DNA of 64,000 bases, from positions 2,039,411 through 2,103,410 of the forward strand of contig NC_085090.1 of assembly GCF_963422355.1 (NCBI RefSeq). Direction: 5' to 3'. The number at the start of each line of letters is the position of its first letter. The stretch's first letter is position 1. A program made the translations under genes and the position numbers. Below the pieces are notes generated by a model, which searched no databases, had not been told where the DNA came from, and saw nothing but the letters and a program-made list of their open reading frames with translations. Source of the DNA: Corticium candelabrum. Taxonomy: Eukaryota > Porifera > Homoscleromorpha > Homosclerophorida > Plakinidae. Shown here piece by piece: positions 52,572 to 63,229 of the stretch.

Positions 52572-53325
52572 TCATTGTTTTCTCCTGAACGATTTAGCTT
52601 TGTCTTGATTTCTTTGTACTTTTTCTAGAGATTTCATTTTTTGCTTGTACTGATCTCCTGTTCTGGTGAAACCCAGTTTTGTCATCTCATCTTGAATGTT
52701 ATCCCAAATGGGCTTCTTCAACCCTGGTCTCCGTAGTTGATCGTGGATTTTGCTGCTTGACCATATGTCAAGTAAAGAAGTAGTTTCAGCTTCACTAAAT
52801 GGTGGAGACTCTTTTTGTATCGATCTTTCTTCTCTTTGCAGATTGTTTAAGGTCTGGGTGTTGTTGCTTGTGCTGGTTCTGCATATGTTGGTGTGGTTGA
52901 GGCTGCTGCTGCTGCTGCTGCTGCTCGTGATCGTGTTGCTGCTGTTGGTGGTGGTGGTGATGGTAGTGCTGTTGTTGCTGTGTGGCACAGTAACTGTGAG
53001 GGTAGCTGACTGGTGCTAGTGCTGCAGGTTGCGTTGATGACATGCTAGGCAATCCTGATGGTCTCCAAATGAAAGGAGTCCTAAAAGGCATTGCAGATGT
53101 ACTTTGTCGCATTTGCCAACCTGGTATACTTACTGAACTAGATAGTTGCATACTAATGGCTGATGATGATGGAGTTAGAGGGAAGTCAGGGTAACGCATA
53201 GCCCTTGAACTGCTAAAGTCGAAAGAAGGAAACGCGGAGAAGGCAGTAGAACTTGGAGATGGAACGCGTTCTGAAGAGTTAGACATTTCAATTCTGGCGG
53301 GAATTGAGTAGTGTAGCGCGAGCAA
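52572..53325 (-). pseudogene. Harbinger Myb/SANT-like partner, N-terminal part with Q/H-rich tract
   Basis: Starting at the Met at 53287 the protein has a Ser/Pro-rich leader and a long Gln/His tract (about 52990-52880). The frame then changes, and the minus strand gives FSEAETTSLLDIWSSSKIHD, then IWDNIQDEMTKLGFTRTGDQ and YKQKMKSLEK, a trihelix Myb-like DNA-binding domain that ends at 52572. The frame change lies in the triplet-repeat region, so slippage is likely. Downstream codons are displaced to 48031 by the hAT element. Confidence 0.7.
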
Positions 53326-53790
53326 TTGATTGTGATCAAGTACTACTGTTACAGTTCACACAGCCTACTTAAGACTAACTAGACGCAACTTGGGTTAGCT
53401 CAGCAAGTGTGAACACATCTGCGCGTGATAGCAGAGCAGGGTGTTAGGATTAATTAGTGCAAACCCGGGTTTGCTAACCCAAATGTGAACACGGCATGTG
53501 ACTCTGATGAAGGCGTCAAAGACAAGTAATTGACGGTCTAACGTTTTCTTAGGAACGAAATTAGGGTAATGAAATCTACCAGTTAACTAGAACAGAATGT
53601 CAGACTGGGGTGGTTTAAGGGCATTTCAGCGTCATTCTACCTGATAAAATACATCAAGTCTCCCCTCCTCACATGCGTTCGAGAGGTATAAGTTCCATGT
53701 TTGTAAGTGCCCGAGATCTCAAGATCTGGAAATTTTCCCGCACACATTGCATCTACTGTTGGAATAAACTTTAGACAGTCCAGAATTGTG

Positions 53791-53905
53791 ACCTGCATGA
53801 CAGAAACTACTTCACATGAACTCAAGTTTGAGAAGCCCATTTGAAATTGTGATGAATCATTAAAAAGCGACAGAAGCAAAATTTAAGTCATTCTGTAAGT
53901 GATTA
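53791..53905. repeat. 115-bp dispersed repeat, copy 1
   Basis: CATGACAGAAACTACTTCAC to CATTCTGTAAGTGATTAT matches 60807-60925 with few changes, same orientation. It lies between the Harbinger and Kolobok-like elements. Confidence 0.75.
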
Positions 53906-54379
53906 TAAATGTAATGACACGTCATGGCAGAGTAGAAAATCTTCCGTCATATCTTGCTGATTATATATCGATTATATATCGATATAACAAGGTTGTTTGA
54001 GCCAAAAGTTACTGAAAGACACACCAAAGCTCACCAAATTTTGTCACACAGGCACGCTAGAAGTTCACTCACTTCTCACAAAGTACTGTCCTAAAGGCAG
54101 CATTTTGGGTATAAGGGCATGATGGCAAAAATACAGTTGGCTGCTCTGGACATGCAAAAATCGCTACCTATTTTATAACTTAGAAACGTTGCTTTGCCAG
54201 TCAAATGAATGCATGAATTTTTTTAGAATTTTTAGCTAATGTTCTAAGGGTTAAAACGAGGGTTCTTTTGGCTATTATTTGGCTCCGCCTTTCATCTTCC
54301 GGCAATTTTGAGGCGTGTCCGTCGTGACATCACAAGTTGAACGGAAACTGCTCGCGCGCAGAAGTAAATCAGGTCTACA

Positions 54380-57300
54380 ATGGTGAAGCGATGTGTTGCG
54401 GCTGGCTGTTCTAACTCACACAGCGACCAAGTCAGCTTGTTTTCTTTCCCACAAGACCCAGTTCTTCGAAAGCGAGGGACAGAAGCAGTACAGAGGACTA
54501 GAGACAAATGGAATGGGCCTTCACGGTATTCGGTTCTATGCAGCGACCACTTTACAGAGGACTGTTTTGAAACCGATCATCTTTTGGCCTCATCTTTTGG
54601 CATCGCCAGGCGAGCACGCCTGAAGCCAGACGTCGTTCCAACGCATTTTGTCAGAGCGAATTTGAGAACAGGCGCCTCTGGATCGTCAGCTATGTCTTTG
54701 GAACGAACACGGAAACGAACGTCCACTGGCGGCGAGAGTGAGTTGACAAGCAAGAGGAGAGCATATGAGAAGAGACAAAGAGCTAGGGTATGTAGCTATT
54801 GTGTAACGTCGTATTGACAATTGATAGAAGTGTTGCATTGTGAATGCACCTCAACGTGTGATTTGCAGTAGGCGTGTTGCTAGAAGTGTGAACACAACAG
54901 CGAGGCTTCGCTGCAGTCTAGACTGATTTTTATGCGTATACTTTGCAGCTTCTACAGAAAATTGTCAGCACTCCAAAAGCACCTGTGGAAAGAGAAACAG
55001 AAATGGAATCTACTTGGCAAGACAGTGAAGACAATGAGAATGAGAAGAGTGCAACTCATGCAGATATTGGTGTACAGGCAGTATGCCTACAGGATATTCC
55101 ACGCAGATCCACAGTAAATGTCAGAGTTCAAGTAAAGCCAAAAACTGTCTCCAGGGGTGAGTGACAGGATAGTTTGATTACTGACTAACCGCTTGTGCGA
55201 ATGTACGTACAAATTAGAGAATTACACATGCATGCATGTACTAAGTTTTGGAGCTATACCCACATGTCATATCAAGTGATTGTATACATGATAACAACAC
55301 AATTTTTTATGCTTGCCTGTAGGAATTCAGGCCGTTGAAAAAGTACAGATGTGCAATGCTAATGTCCAGTGTGAGCTTCTGTTACCTCCAGTCTTTTCCA
55401 CCCCTATCAAGGACAGACCACCTCCTGTCTTTGAATCTGATCTGTCTGAAGTGGAAGCTGATGTCACTGGTCCGGACTTCAATGAAAACTCAGAGCATGA
55501 ATGGAGCAAACAGTAAGTACATACCTGTTAGTTCACAAACAAATTGGATGAAATAAAATTTTGAACTCAAGGTCCATGGAAGATCCGATTCCTGATTCTA
55601 GCAGTGCATGTCCTAGCCCTTCAAAGGAGATGTGTTTTCTTGTATATGAATCGGCACTGTTACTTCTCTTCACTACATGTGCTGTCTGCAACAGTCATGC
55701 GACAAACATCAAGAAAGTGGTCAAGGGTTCGTTTCTTCGAATCACACAATTGTGCAGTAGCTGCAAATACCAACGTGTTTGGGAGAGTCAACCATTCATT
55801 GGCAAAACACCAGCTGGAAACATATTGACATCAGCAGCAATTTTGTTTGCAGGATCACTACCAGCAAAAGTGTTGAGGATCTTCGGATTCATCAATTGCT
55901 CGATGATAACCTTGAGAACCTTCTTCAGGCACCAAGAAATGTATCTGAAACCAGCAGTCAATTTGACTTGGGAACAGCATCAGAAAGCATTATTGGAGAC
56001 ACTCAAGAGAAGGAATGGAGCCTTAGTGGTTGCTGGAGATGGCCGATGTGACAGTCCTGGTCATTGTGCAAAATACGGGACTTACTCACTGGTTGAGCTA
56101 ACTTGCAATAAAGTTGTGAACTTCAAACTTATTCAGGTAAGCTGAAATCAAATATAATTTAAAGCACGTTGTAGATACAGTTAACTTATATGTTCACTTC
56201 ACAGAGCAACGAGGTTGGTGGAAGCTATCATATGGAAAAGGAAGGTCTTTTAAGGTTGATGGAGTTTTTACAACAAGAAGAGCTTGCAATAGACATGCTC
56301 GTAACTGACAGACATGTACAAATTGCGAAGTGGATGAGAGAGAACCACCCCAACATTAGACACAGATACGATGTATGGCATGTTGCAAAAAGTGAGAAAA
56401 CTCCAATTTCCATATCTAATGTTATGACTTCAAGTTTTTATTAAATTTCTTGTTATAGGTGTACGAAAAAAATTACAGTCCATGTCGAAGCAGAAAGATT
56501 GCCAATTAGTTGGTGAGTGGGAAAAGAGCATTATAAATCACCTCTATTGGTGTGTAGCATCAACACCAAATGGTGAAAGTGAGATTATCCGATCGAAATG
56601 GCTCTCCTTGGAAAATCATGTCCACAATATTCATGACAGCCATGGTAGCCACTTCCCTAAGTGTGCTCATTCTTATATACTGGAGCAGGGCAGCATAGAA
56701 AATGGTTCAAACACCGTAAGTATCCGTCCCTTTGTTCTACTGCATTTCTTCTTATGTACATTCGTTTTGCTGTGTAAGCATGAATGTAGCACTGTACACA
56801 AAAGTAAAATGCTAAATAACTGCAACCACTTATGTATGCCTTTTCCCCAGACACTAAGGCAAGTGAGAAGCTGGGTTCACTAGTGACCAACAAAAGACTT
56901 TGTGGAGATATTGCCAAGCTGTCTCCAATATATCAGACTTCATCACTCGAAGCATTCCACAGCTTGATCATCCAATTCGCTCCTAAATCTGTTGCCTTCT
57001 CATACCTTGGTATGATGTGTAGGTAGGTAAAAACAAACGTCATTAATTAATAGCTGGCCAATAATTGGTACATTCATTCACTAGGCTACAGCTGGCTGCA
57101 TTGCATTACAATGAAAATGCTGGAAGAGAGCAAGCTGTTACTGCAAAGAATGGTAAAGCCAGGTATGAAGTTATCTTCCCAAAGTACAAGAAAGGTGGCT
57201 ATATTGTGAGAAAGGTCACTACTGACCCCACTTATGGTAAGTACAACGAATTGCAACATACTAGCTCCTGGAGCACCTGTATTGATTGCACTATGTGTAC

Positions 57301-57472
57301 AGGATATGTAGATGATCTTATTGAAGCAACTGTGCAGCAGTGCCAAAAAGAGGATTTCATGCCAATAGAGCCACATATACCAGAGCCAATGTGCAGCTTA
57401 TATGAAAAACCAGTGAAGAATGTAGCAGTGCAACAGCACAAAAGTAGATACAGCAGACTACACTCAACATAA
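54380..57472 (+). CDS. THAP-domain transposase, Kolobok-like, about 765 aa, 9 exons
   Basis: Exons: 54380-54787, 54949-55156, 55323-55512, 55572-56136, 56205-56391, 56459-56704, 56851-57022, 57085-57236 and 57303-57472, in phase throughout. The sixth donor (GTTCAA at 56705) is weak; the better GTAAGT at 56716 would put the next exon out of frame, so one indel is possible. Residues 1-90 are a THAP zinc finger (CVAAGCSNSH, CSDHF, VVPTHF) for DNA-end recognition. The catalytic region has GDGRCDSPGHCAKYGTYSL, MLVTDRHVQIAKWM, HRYDVWHVAK, INHLYWCV and KCAHSYI, then LAALHYNENAGR, all characteristic of this transposase family. No stop codons interrupt it. The start is the ATG just inside the inverted repeat. 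Confidence 0.8.
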
Positions 57473-57521
57473 CCAGATAGGAATGTGACAGTTCACAAGA
57501 AATGATTGTTATACTAAAAAC

Positions 57522-58523
57522 CTATGTTGGTGGGTACCTAAACCCAACATAAGCAGCTGTAGACGGGAATGCATGTCTAATCTTGGTGACAGCACAACTG
57601 GGCAAAACAACTCTAATTCTTTTTCCCAGCCACTCCCAGCACCATCTTACAAACTGACGGTATGCAATATACCTGTATCTCCTAGCAACACAATACTTTT
57701 GGATTTTTACAGTCAACAATAAATTCTAAAACTACTTACTCCTGTGGAGTTTCATCTTCATCATCATGACCATGCTCCTGCCGATATTGAAAGTACGCTG
57801 TTTGAAGGACCCACACATTCAGGCAGACTGGTTCAAATCCTTCGTGCTCTGTGATACACTTGCATGATGTTACACTTTCTTCCAGTTTCCTTTCAATGTT
57901 GTCATACTCGCAACAGCACACACATTCATCTACTGTAGGCATAACTTTGCACTGTCCACAGCTGCACCTTCATTTCAACACAACTATTTGTACTCGAGGT
58001 TGCACGTGAAAGGTATGACGTCATGCAGCTGTATATCAGGACGCTAAAAGGTATACATCATTTTTCTGCCGTGACCAGACATGATATTGCTATAAGTGAA
58101 TCATGATTGGCTACTAAAGGTAAAGATAAGCTTGTCAAACGATTCCTGTACTCTCTGGTTTCCTGGTGTACGGCCACGTGACGACAGACGTCAAGTGTAA
58201 ACACTCGCAAAAACAAGCGGAAAGCGATCACGAAGCTACTGCAATCATGCTTACCAGTCTAAATTCTGAAGTCTTTCATCGTTTTGCGTGCCATCATTGG
58301 CCGGACTGTGAGAAGATGAGTGGTTTTCGCTTTCCACAGGCTCGTACAGGTAAGGCTCTACAATGTCTCCAGAAGCTATAATTTCCTCCTGAAATGTGTC
58401 GCAACTACTGCTATTCAACGACGACCTGCTGTAACTCAAATCTAAGCTGGCAGAGTCGATGCTAGATTGACTTGGACTATGTTCTTCCTCTATCTGGAAA
58501 AGCCTTACGCGACTTCCGTTCAA
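57522..58523 (-). CDS. P2X7 ballast-domain-like protein encoded within the transposon, 3 exons
   Basis: Exons on the minus strand: 58523-58255, 57967-57740 and 57681-57522, all GT-AG and in phase, about 218 codons. The first exon gives a Ser/Glu-rich leader. The rest matches the cysteine-rich cytoplasmic domain of P2X7 receptors: WCSCGQCKVMPTVDECVCCC, CITEHEGFEPVCLNVWVL, then RYRYIAYRQFVRWCWEWLG and RVVLPSCAVTKIRHAFPS, ending YVGFRYPP. In P2X7 these cysteines bind zinc and the domain binds guanine nucleotides. There is no channel or membrane segment. No ATG opens the first exon (the frame begins with TTG inside the inverted repeat), so the start is lost, non-AUG or further exons are missed. 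It converges with the transposase gene. Confidence 0.7.
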
Positions 58524-58923
58524 CTTGTGATGTCACAACGTACACGCCTCAAACTAATCGGAAGACGGAAGGCGTGGACAATAGTCACCGAAAAAACCTA
58601 CGTTTTAGCCCTTAGAACATTAGCTAAAAATTCTAAAAAATTCATGCATTCATTTGACTGGCAAAGCAACGTTTCTAAGTTATAAAATAGGTTGCGATTT
58701 TTGCATGTCACCCTCCCTTTAAGCAGGTTTAGGAATGACAAATTACTTGAACTTGGTATAGCAATTATTTGACCAATAGCTACGTATTCCATTACAGATG
58801 TGTTTGTCGCCATTTAGAGAATAGCCTATAAAACTATATTTTAAAAACCACAATTTTATTGCACAAGTGTAGCTATAAGTCTAGCAGAAGTTTCTGAGCA
58901 ATTTGACTCATACCAAGCTCACG

Positions 58924-60105
58924 ATGGCCAAGACACGGAACTACACCAAGGCGGAGAGGATCAGGATCCAGGTGCTGCATGAGGAGGGTCTCAGCTGTCG
59001 CCAGATTGCTCGCAGGGTTCGTAAATCTCCTGCTGGCGTTGCAGCCTTGCTCCAGAAACTCCGTCAAACCAGTAGCGTGAGGGACAGGCGCCGCACTGGA
59101 CGGCCACGGGTCACCACCGCTCGAGACGACAGGATCCTGTGCAGGATGAGCTTGCGAGACAGGAAGAAAACAGCAGTAAAATTGCACCAAGAATGGACTA
59201 ATGGTGGTGCTGTGACTGCTTCCGTCAGGACAACTTGCAGAAGGTTGCTAGACCATGGTCTGAGGTCATGCAAGGCCCGAAAGAAGCCACTCATCAAACC
59301 TGACCAGAAGAGGAAGAGGCTGGCTTGGGCTCATAGGCACAAAAATGGACTCAAAGACAGCGGAACCGTGTGTTATGGTCTGACGAATCCAGTTTCCAGT
59401 TGAAGTTCTGGAGTTGGAAGGGTGACTGTCTGTGACGGAACAATCAACTCTGAGAAGTATCAGGCTATTCTCCGTGATACAATGCTACCTGCAGCTTGTG
59501 AGATGTCCCGGATTGGCCAGAACTACACATTCCAGCAGGATAATGCTCCATGCCACACCTCAGTCTCAACAAAACGATGGTTTCAGACCAACAATGTTCG
59601 GGTGATAGACTGGCTGCCGCAATCACCAGACATGAACCCAATTGAGAACCTGTGAGGCGACCTGAAAATAGCTGCCCAACGTCACCAGCCGACCAGCAAC
59701 GCCCAGCTGAAGGCTGTACTCCAAGACGAGTGGCAGAGGATAGCTCCTGAGAAGTGACAGAACCTGGTGAACAGCATGCCGACAAGGATATGAGCTCTGA
59801 TCCGTGCCAAGCAACTGTGTACAAAATAGTAGCAATTATTGCTGTGATATTGCTAATTTGTTGCTGTTATTCCTATCTCAAATGATGTCTTTCCCTACGT
59901 TACATGTTACTCCATATATTTAATGATACTGTTTTGTTAGTTTTGGGCATAATTGACATTTTATAATAAAAATATTGTTATCTCAAATTATAATTGTTAT
60001 ATTGGATTTATTACTGAGCTATAACTGCATTTCTAACCAAATATGACCAATTTACATAAAACATGACATGTGTCCGACAACTTTTGGCCACAGCTGTATG
60101 TATAT
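58924..60105 (+). pseudogene. Tc1/mariner transposase and 3' end, degenerate
   Basis: From ATG 58924: helix-turn-helix (RIQVLHEEGLSCRQIARRV), a second HTH region with GRPRVTTARDDR, and RKRLAWAHRHK, stopping at 59400. In another frame, QNYTFQQDNAPCHTSVSTKR and VIDWLPQSPDMNPIENL give the second Asp and last catalytic acid. TGA replaces Trp after NL at 59656, and further TGAs occur at 59757 and 59791. The right end is ACAACTTTTGGCCACAGCTGT at 60078-60098. No matching left terminal repeat is visible before 58924, as the Kolobok-like element ends at 58722. Confidence 0.75.
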
Positions 60106-60120
60106 ACTTGAGAGTTGACA

Positions 60121-60300
60121 GCACGATATCACGGTCTAAATTTGAGCGTTTTTATGGGGTGATTGCGTAGAAACAGATGTTTTGAGAGTGACAGTGCAAC
60201 GCGTTTGGCAGCTGGTGGAAGCAAGTCAGAAAAGAAAAAGGAAATGAGAAAAACCCAAATGCGAAGAAAGCACTGTAAACCATCTTGTGAAGAAATTACA
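60121..60300. repeat. 180-bp dispersed repeat, copy 2
   Basis: See 45195-45385. Here it is followed by (TA)n at 60341-60366. Confidence 0.75.
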
Positions 60301-60384
60301 GAACAAGTGGGTTTTACATACACGATAACTGAGAGAAAAGCCTATATATATATATATATATATATTAATTGATATGATGGTGTC

Positions 60385-60806
60385 TAATGTAGCTAGACGA
60401 GGTTGACTCCACCACGTGAGCCGCCGCTAATTAACGTTGGCGCGTCAACTCAGTCTTACTTTTCGCGCCGCTCCGACACAAGGTCAAATTTGTTGCCCTC
60501 CAAATGGCTAAACAGTCATCCACCAGTGCGTCCGACTAGAGTGCGAGCAGTCAAACTTTTCGATTCTTCTAGAGGAATTAAAGACTCTGATGGCGGAAAC
60601 AGCGCGGACGACGGTTCGACCGAAGCTCGCCACTCTAAACACAAGCGGTGCAGCATCAGGTATTAGCCCGAGAGTCGGTTTGCGCAGTGCAGTGGTTGGT
60701 TGGTAGCGTACATTGTTACACGGGCCAACAAACAAAATATTCTTTTGGCGCGTATCAGTCGCCGGTCAGCGCCTTTGTTTTCCTTTCACTACTCTTAGTA
60801 CAGTGA
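60385..60806 (+). other. Possible host exon
   Basis: The frame 60403-60666 is open and GC-rich, with a run KHKRCS before CATCAGGTATTAG, which could be a splice donor. It could be a first exon of the gene at 62 kb, but phase and promoter are unproven. Confidence 0.3.
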
Positions 60807-60925
60807 CATGCATGACAGGAACTACTCCACATGAACTCAAGTTTGAGAAGCCCATTTGAGATTGTGATGAATCTTTAAAAAGTGACAGAAGCAAAATTTA
60901 CGTCATTCTGTGAGTGATTATTACT
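60807..60925. repeat. 115-bp dispersed repeat, copy 2
   Basis: See 53791-53905. Confidence 0.75.
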
Positions 60926-60999
60926 CACATTATACGATTCTGTCATAGCGCGACTAATTACCTTCAAGGTGCATACCGGCCCCAGGGTTTGCACTGCTA

Positions 61000-62190
61000 G
61001 TGCTTCTTCATTCTGACAGTTCTAAAACTGTCAGAACAGTTCTAGCAGTTCTGCCTAGCGAGCTGGAATTGTTGAAACTGTCACGCCATAAGTTAAACAC
61101 AAAAATTCCCGGAGATTACCGAAGTGAAATGGCGGGTACAGTTGCTGAGGCCGTTGTGGACCTTCTTGTTGGTTTTAGAATGCACTTGTGACGACCATCG
61201 ACTTGGCAAACACCAGAAGAAAAGACATTTGGAACTGATTGCAAGGACCTCCTTGGCGAGCAGCTCCAAAAAACCGAAGGCACTGATGATGTTCGAACAG
61301 ACTACAGAGTAGAAACGCCACTCTAAGTCTTATTTAAACGCTTATCGAAAGTATGAGCCTTTGCGCAAGCTCAATTTGCTGACAGTTCTAGGCGTTCGTT
61401 GGCTAGAAAAGTTTCGAACGCACCCGTAGCATGAAGACCTGCCATCTCACACAGTTATTGCATAGTCTGCTGGTAGCTACAGCGGCAGTTGTACAACGTA
61501 CAGTCGCAAAGAACATTTAAATTTAGCGCGGTTGTCGGAGAAGTGTGTGATTGAACACGCATGCGCAAGTACTCGGTACGCTTCCGGCATAGTTCTACGT
61601 ACTTCAACAGATTTAGATTACGTAAAACTCCCATACAGTCGCTAAACTCCTAAATGAACAACTACGTTAAGTTGGGCATTACTAAAACCTATCTGAAGAG
61701 ACTGGACAGACAGGTTTCAGATTTCCTAGCAAGCGCATTGTTTCGGCTCCCAAGATCACCGCAATTCATGTACACTTTCACAAAACTAATAGTTTATAAC
61801 CGAAGATTAAAGTTAGGACCATGCCTAAACACAGGGAATATGCCGCGAAACCTACGTAACCTAGCTAGGTTAATCCGTGGTTTTTTTGGGTTCCGGTTCA
61901 AAAAACCCATGTAACACAAGGTGTGGGAATCTGAAACCCTCTGAAACCCTCCTAGCTCACGACTTGATGCGTACACTGCAGCTAGACAGATCGCAAACCA
62001 ATAGAAGAGAGCGGAGATGACCTCATGCAACTGTTCTCCGCTTTGTAGCAGCATTGCATCATTGCGGACAAGTCTGTAGACTGAAGTCCACAGAACCCAC
62101 TGTAACCTTCAAAACACAAGCAAAAGCCAATGCAGTTGCTACCAACTATCTCTAGACAGCGCGCGAAAGTACAAGAGCAAGCTACCTGAA
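61000..62190. other. Unresolved; short frames and one hairpin
   Basis: A perfect hairpin with 11-bp arms lies at 61011-61036 (TTCTGACAGTT and its inverse). The frames at 61000-61191 (LSRHKLNTKIPGDYRSEM) and 61654-61914 are open but have no known domain. Near 62135-62205 the plus strand reads SARKYKSKLPERWQEIK, helical and possibly coding. Confidence 0.35.
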
Positions 62191-62192
62191 CG

Positions 62193-62989
62193 ATGGCAAG
62201 AAATCAAGTAGGTCTTTCAGCATCCGGTCTATGCTATCTACACGTAGAGATGAACCACGATTCACCTCGAGCTTCTGTTCTAGGACAAATCAAAAACCGT
62301 TTCTAGCACATCGGGACGATGGATCTGTCCTCGCGATCGAGAAGTGTATCTACACCCAAAACGGCGAATCGATTGGCCGATCGCAAGTGCTGTCAACGCC
62401 AGCTCTAGCTTCGTGGCGGGAAAAGAAAATGACAGTACTAATAAGACCATCAAAGGCGGCACGTTTCGACCACTCTACATTGGCACTGAAGACACCAGGT
62501 TAGCTGCAGAAATAAAATACGTGTACAGACGGTAGGCTTACTACTAGTGCACAGTCATGTACGCATGGCGGGATTCCGCGGCAATAGACATACAGCGCGT
62601 GTATACAGTCACTAGCCTATCTATATCATAGTTAGGCTGCATACCAAATAATACAAATTGTCTGTAGATACAGCAAGCCCTACCGTGTAGCCAAGCCTAA
62701 GCAAGGTACCTACAATCCCTCTGAATCAAGGAAGTGGATACAGCATACGTGTCCTTGTTGCGAAGAGTTTGTGCGTTCCTTCCAAACAGAAGAGCAACGA
62801 GTAGCGGTGATGAAGTGCCTTCGTCACAAAGCTCCATGCCGTCCACCTCCCAAAACACCTCCGGGCTTCTGGGATCTAAGCACACCTTTCTGTCCGCCTG
62901 TGGATGGAAGTCCGAGGGCTTTGAAGATAAGAAAGGTTGAAACACTGCCAGATACACCAGGAGAAGTGTTGGGGTGGGATTCTGACTGA
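62193..62989 (+). CDS. CtIP/Sae2-like C-terminal domain protein (partial model)
   Basis: The last exon (62668-62989) is well supported: a CTGTAG acceptor, 107 codons and a TGA. It contains WIQHTCPCCEEFVRSF, then KCLRHKAPCRPPPKTPPGFW DL, matching the order of the CtIP/Sae2/Ctp1 C-terminus: CxxC, then RH-basic, then TPxxFW. That domain stimulates MRE11 nuclease at DNA breaks. The preceding exon is probably 62284-62498 (phase 2, TTCTAG acceptor), with a possible tiny first exon from ATG 62193. An alternative uses a second frame with the acceptor at 62694. Upstream coding sequence, including the usual coiled coil, was not found, so the gene may start earlier or be a truncated copy. Confidence 0.5.
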
Positions 62990-63087
62990 CAGAAACGTTA
63001 AATTTTGCCACATTTAAATTGTTTTATTTCATTTCCAAGTTTAGAAAGTTTAGCCAATAGCACTACTAGTAGATGTGCACCTATCAT

Positions 63088-63182
63088 ACTATGTGCACAC
63101 CACACAGACACACACAGACACACAGACACACACAGACACACACAGACACAGACACAGACACACACACACACACACACACACT
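63088..63182. repeat. (CACAGA)n/(CA)n microsatellite
   Basis: Compound ACAC/AGAC repeat between the CtIP-like gene and the minus-strand gene at the window end. Confidence 0.95.
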
Positions 63183-63229
63183 AGATAGACTAGCAATAAG
63201 CATATGCAGCAATTGTTGTAAGAATAAAG

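Larger units (their letters stand above)
45899..53496. mobile_element. PIF/Harbinger element containing a nested hAT element
   Basis: The left end (GCTGTGTTCACACTAGGGTT) and the reverse complement of the right end (GCCGTGTTCACATTTGGGTT) form imperfect inverted repeats. Between them are the two genes expected of an autonomous Harbinger element in convergent orientation: a DDE transposase on the plus strand and a Myb-like partner on the minus strand. The partner is split by a 4.5-kb hAT element. Subtracting that, the Harbinger element would be about 3.1 kb, a normal size. I could not confirm a 3-bp target duplication. Confidence 0.75.
54112..58722 (+). mobile_element. Kolobok-like THAP transposon with long terminal inverted repeats
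   Basis: Sequence 54149-54365 recurs inverted at 58500-58709 with high identity (from GACATGCAAAAATCGC inward past AAAGTTGAACGGAA-like sequence). The right tip reads ACCCTCCCT followed by TTAA (58719-58722). Kolobok elements have TTAA targets and GGG-type tips, and THAP-domain transposases. The left tip is less clear: a TATAAGGGC at 54112 and about 30 bp of unmatched sequence. Two convergent genes lie inside, with their stop codons 50 bp apart. Confidence 0.75.

Noticed and set aside
57522..58523. A true P2X7 receptor gene
   Set aside because: No transmembrane segments or extracellular cysteine loop, and the gene lies between transposon inverted repeats.
58722..58923. Left terminal repeat for the mariner at 58924
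   Set aside because: The ACAGATGTGTTTGTCGCC at 58795 only loosely matches the right end; not enough to call.
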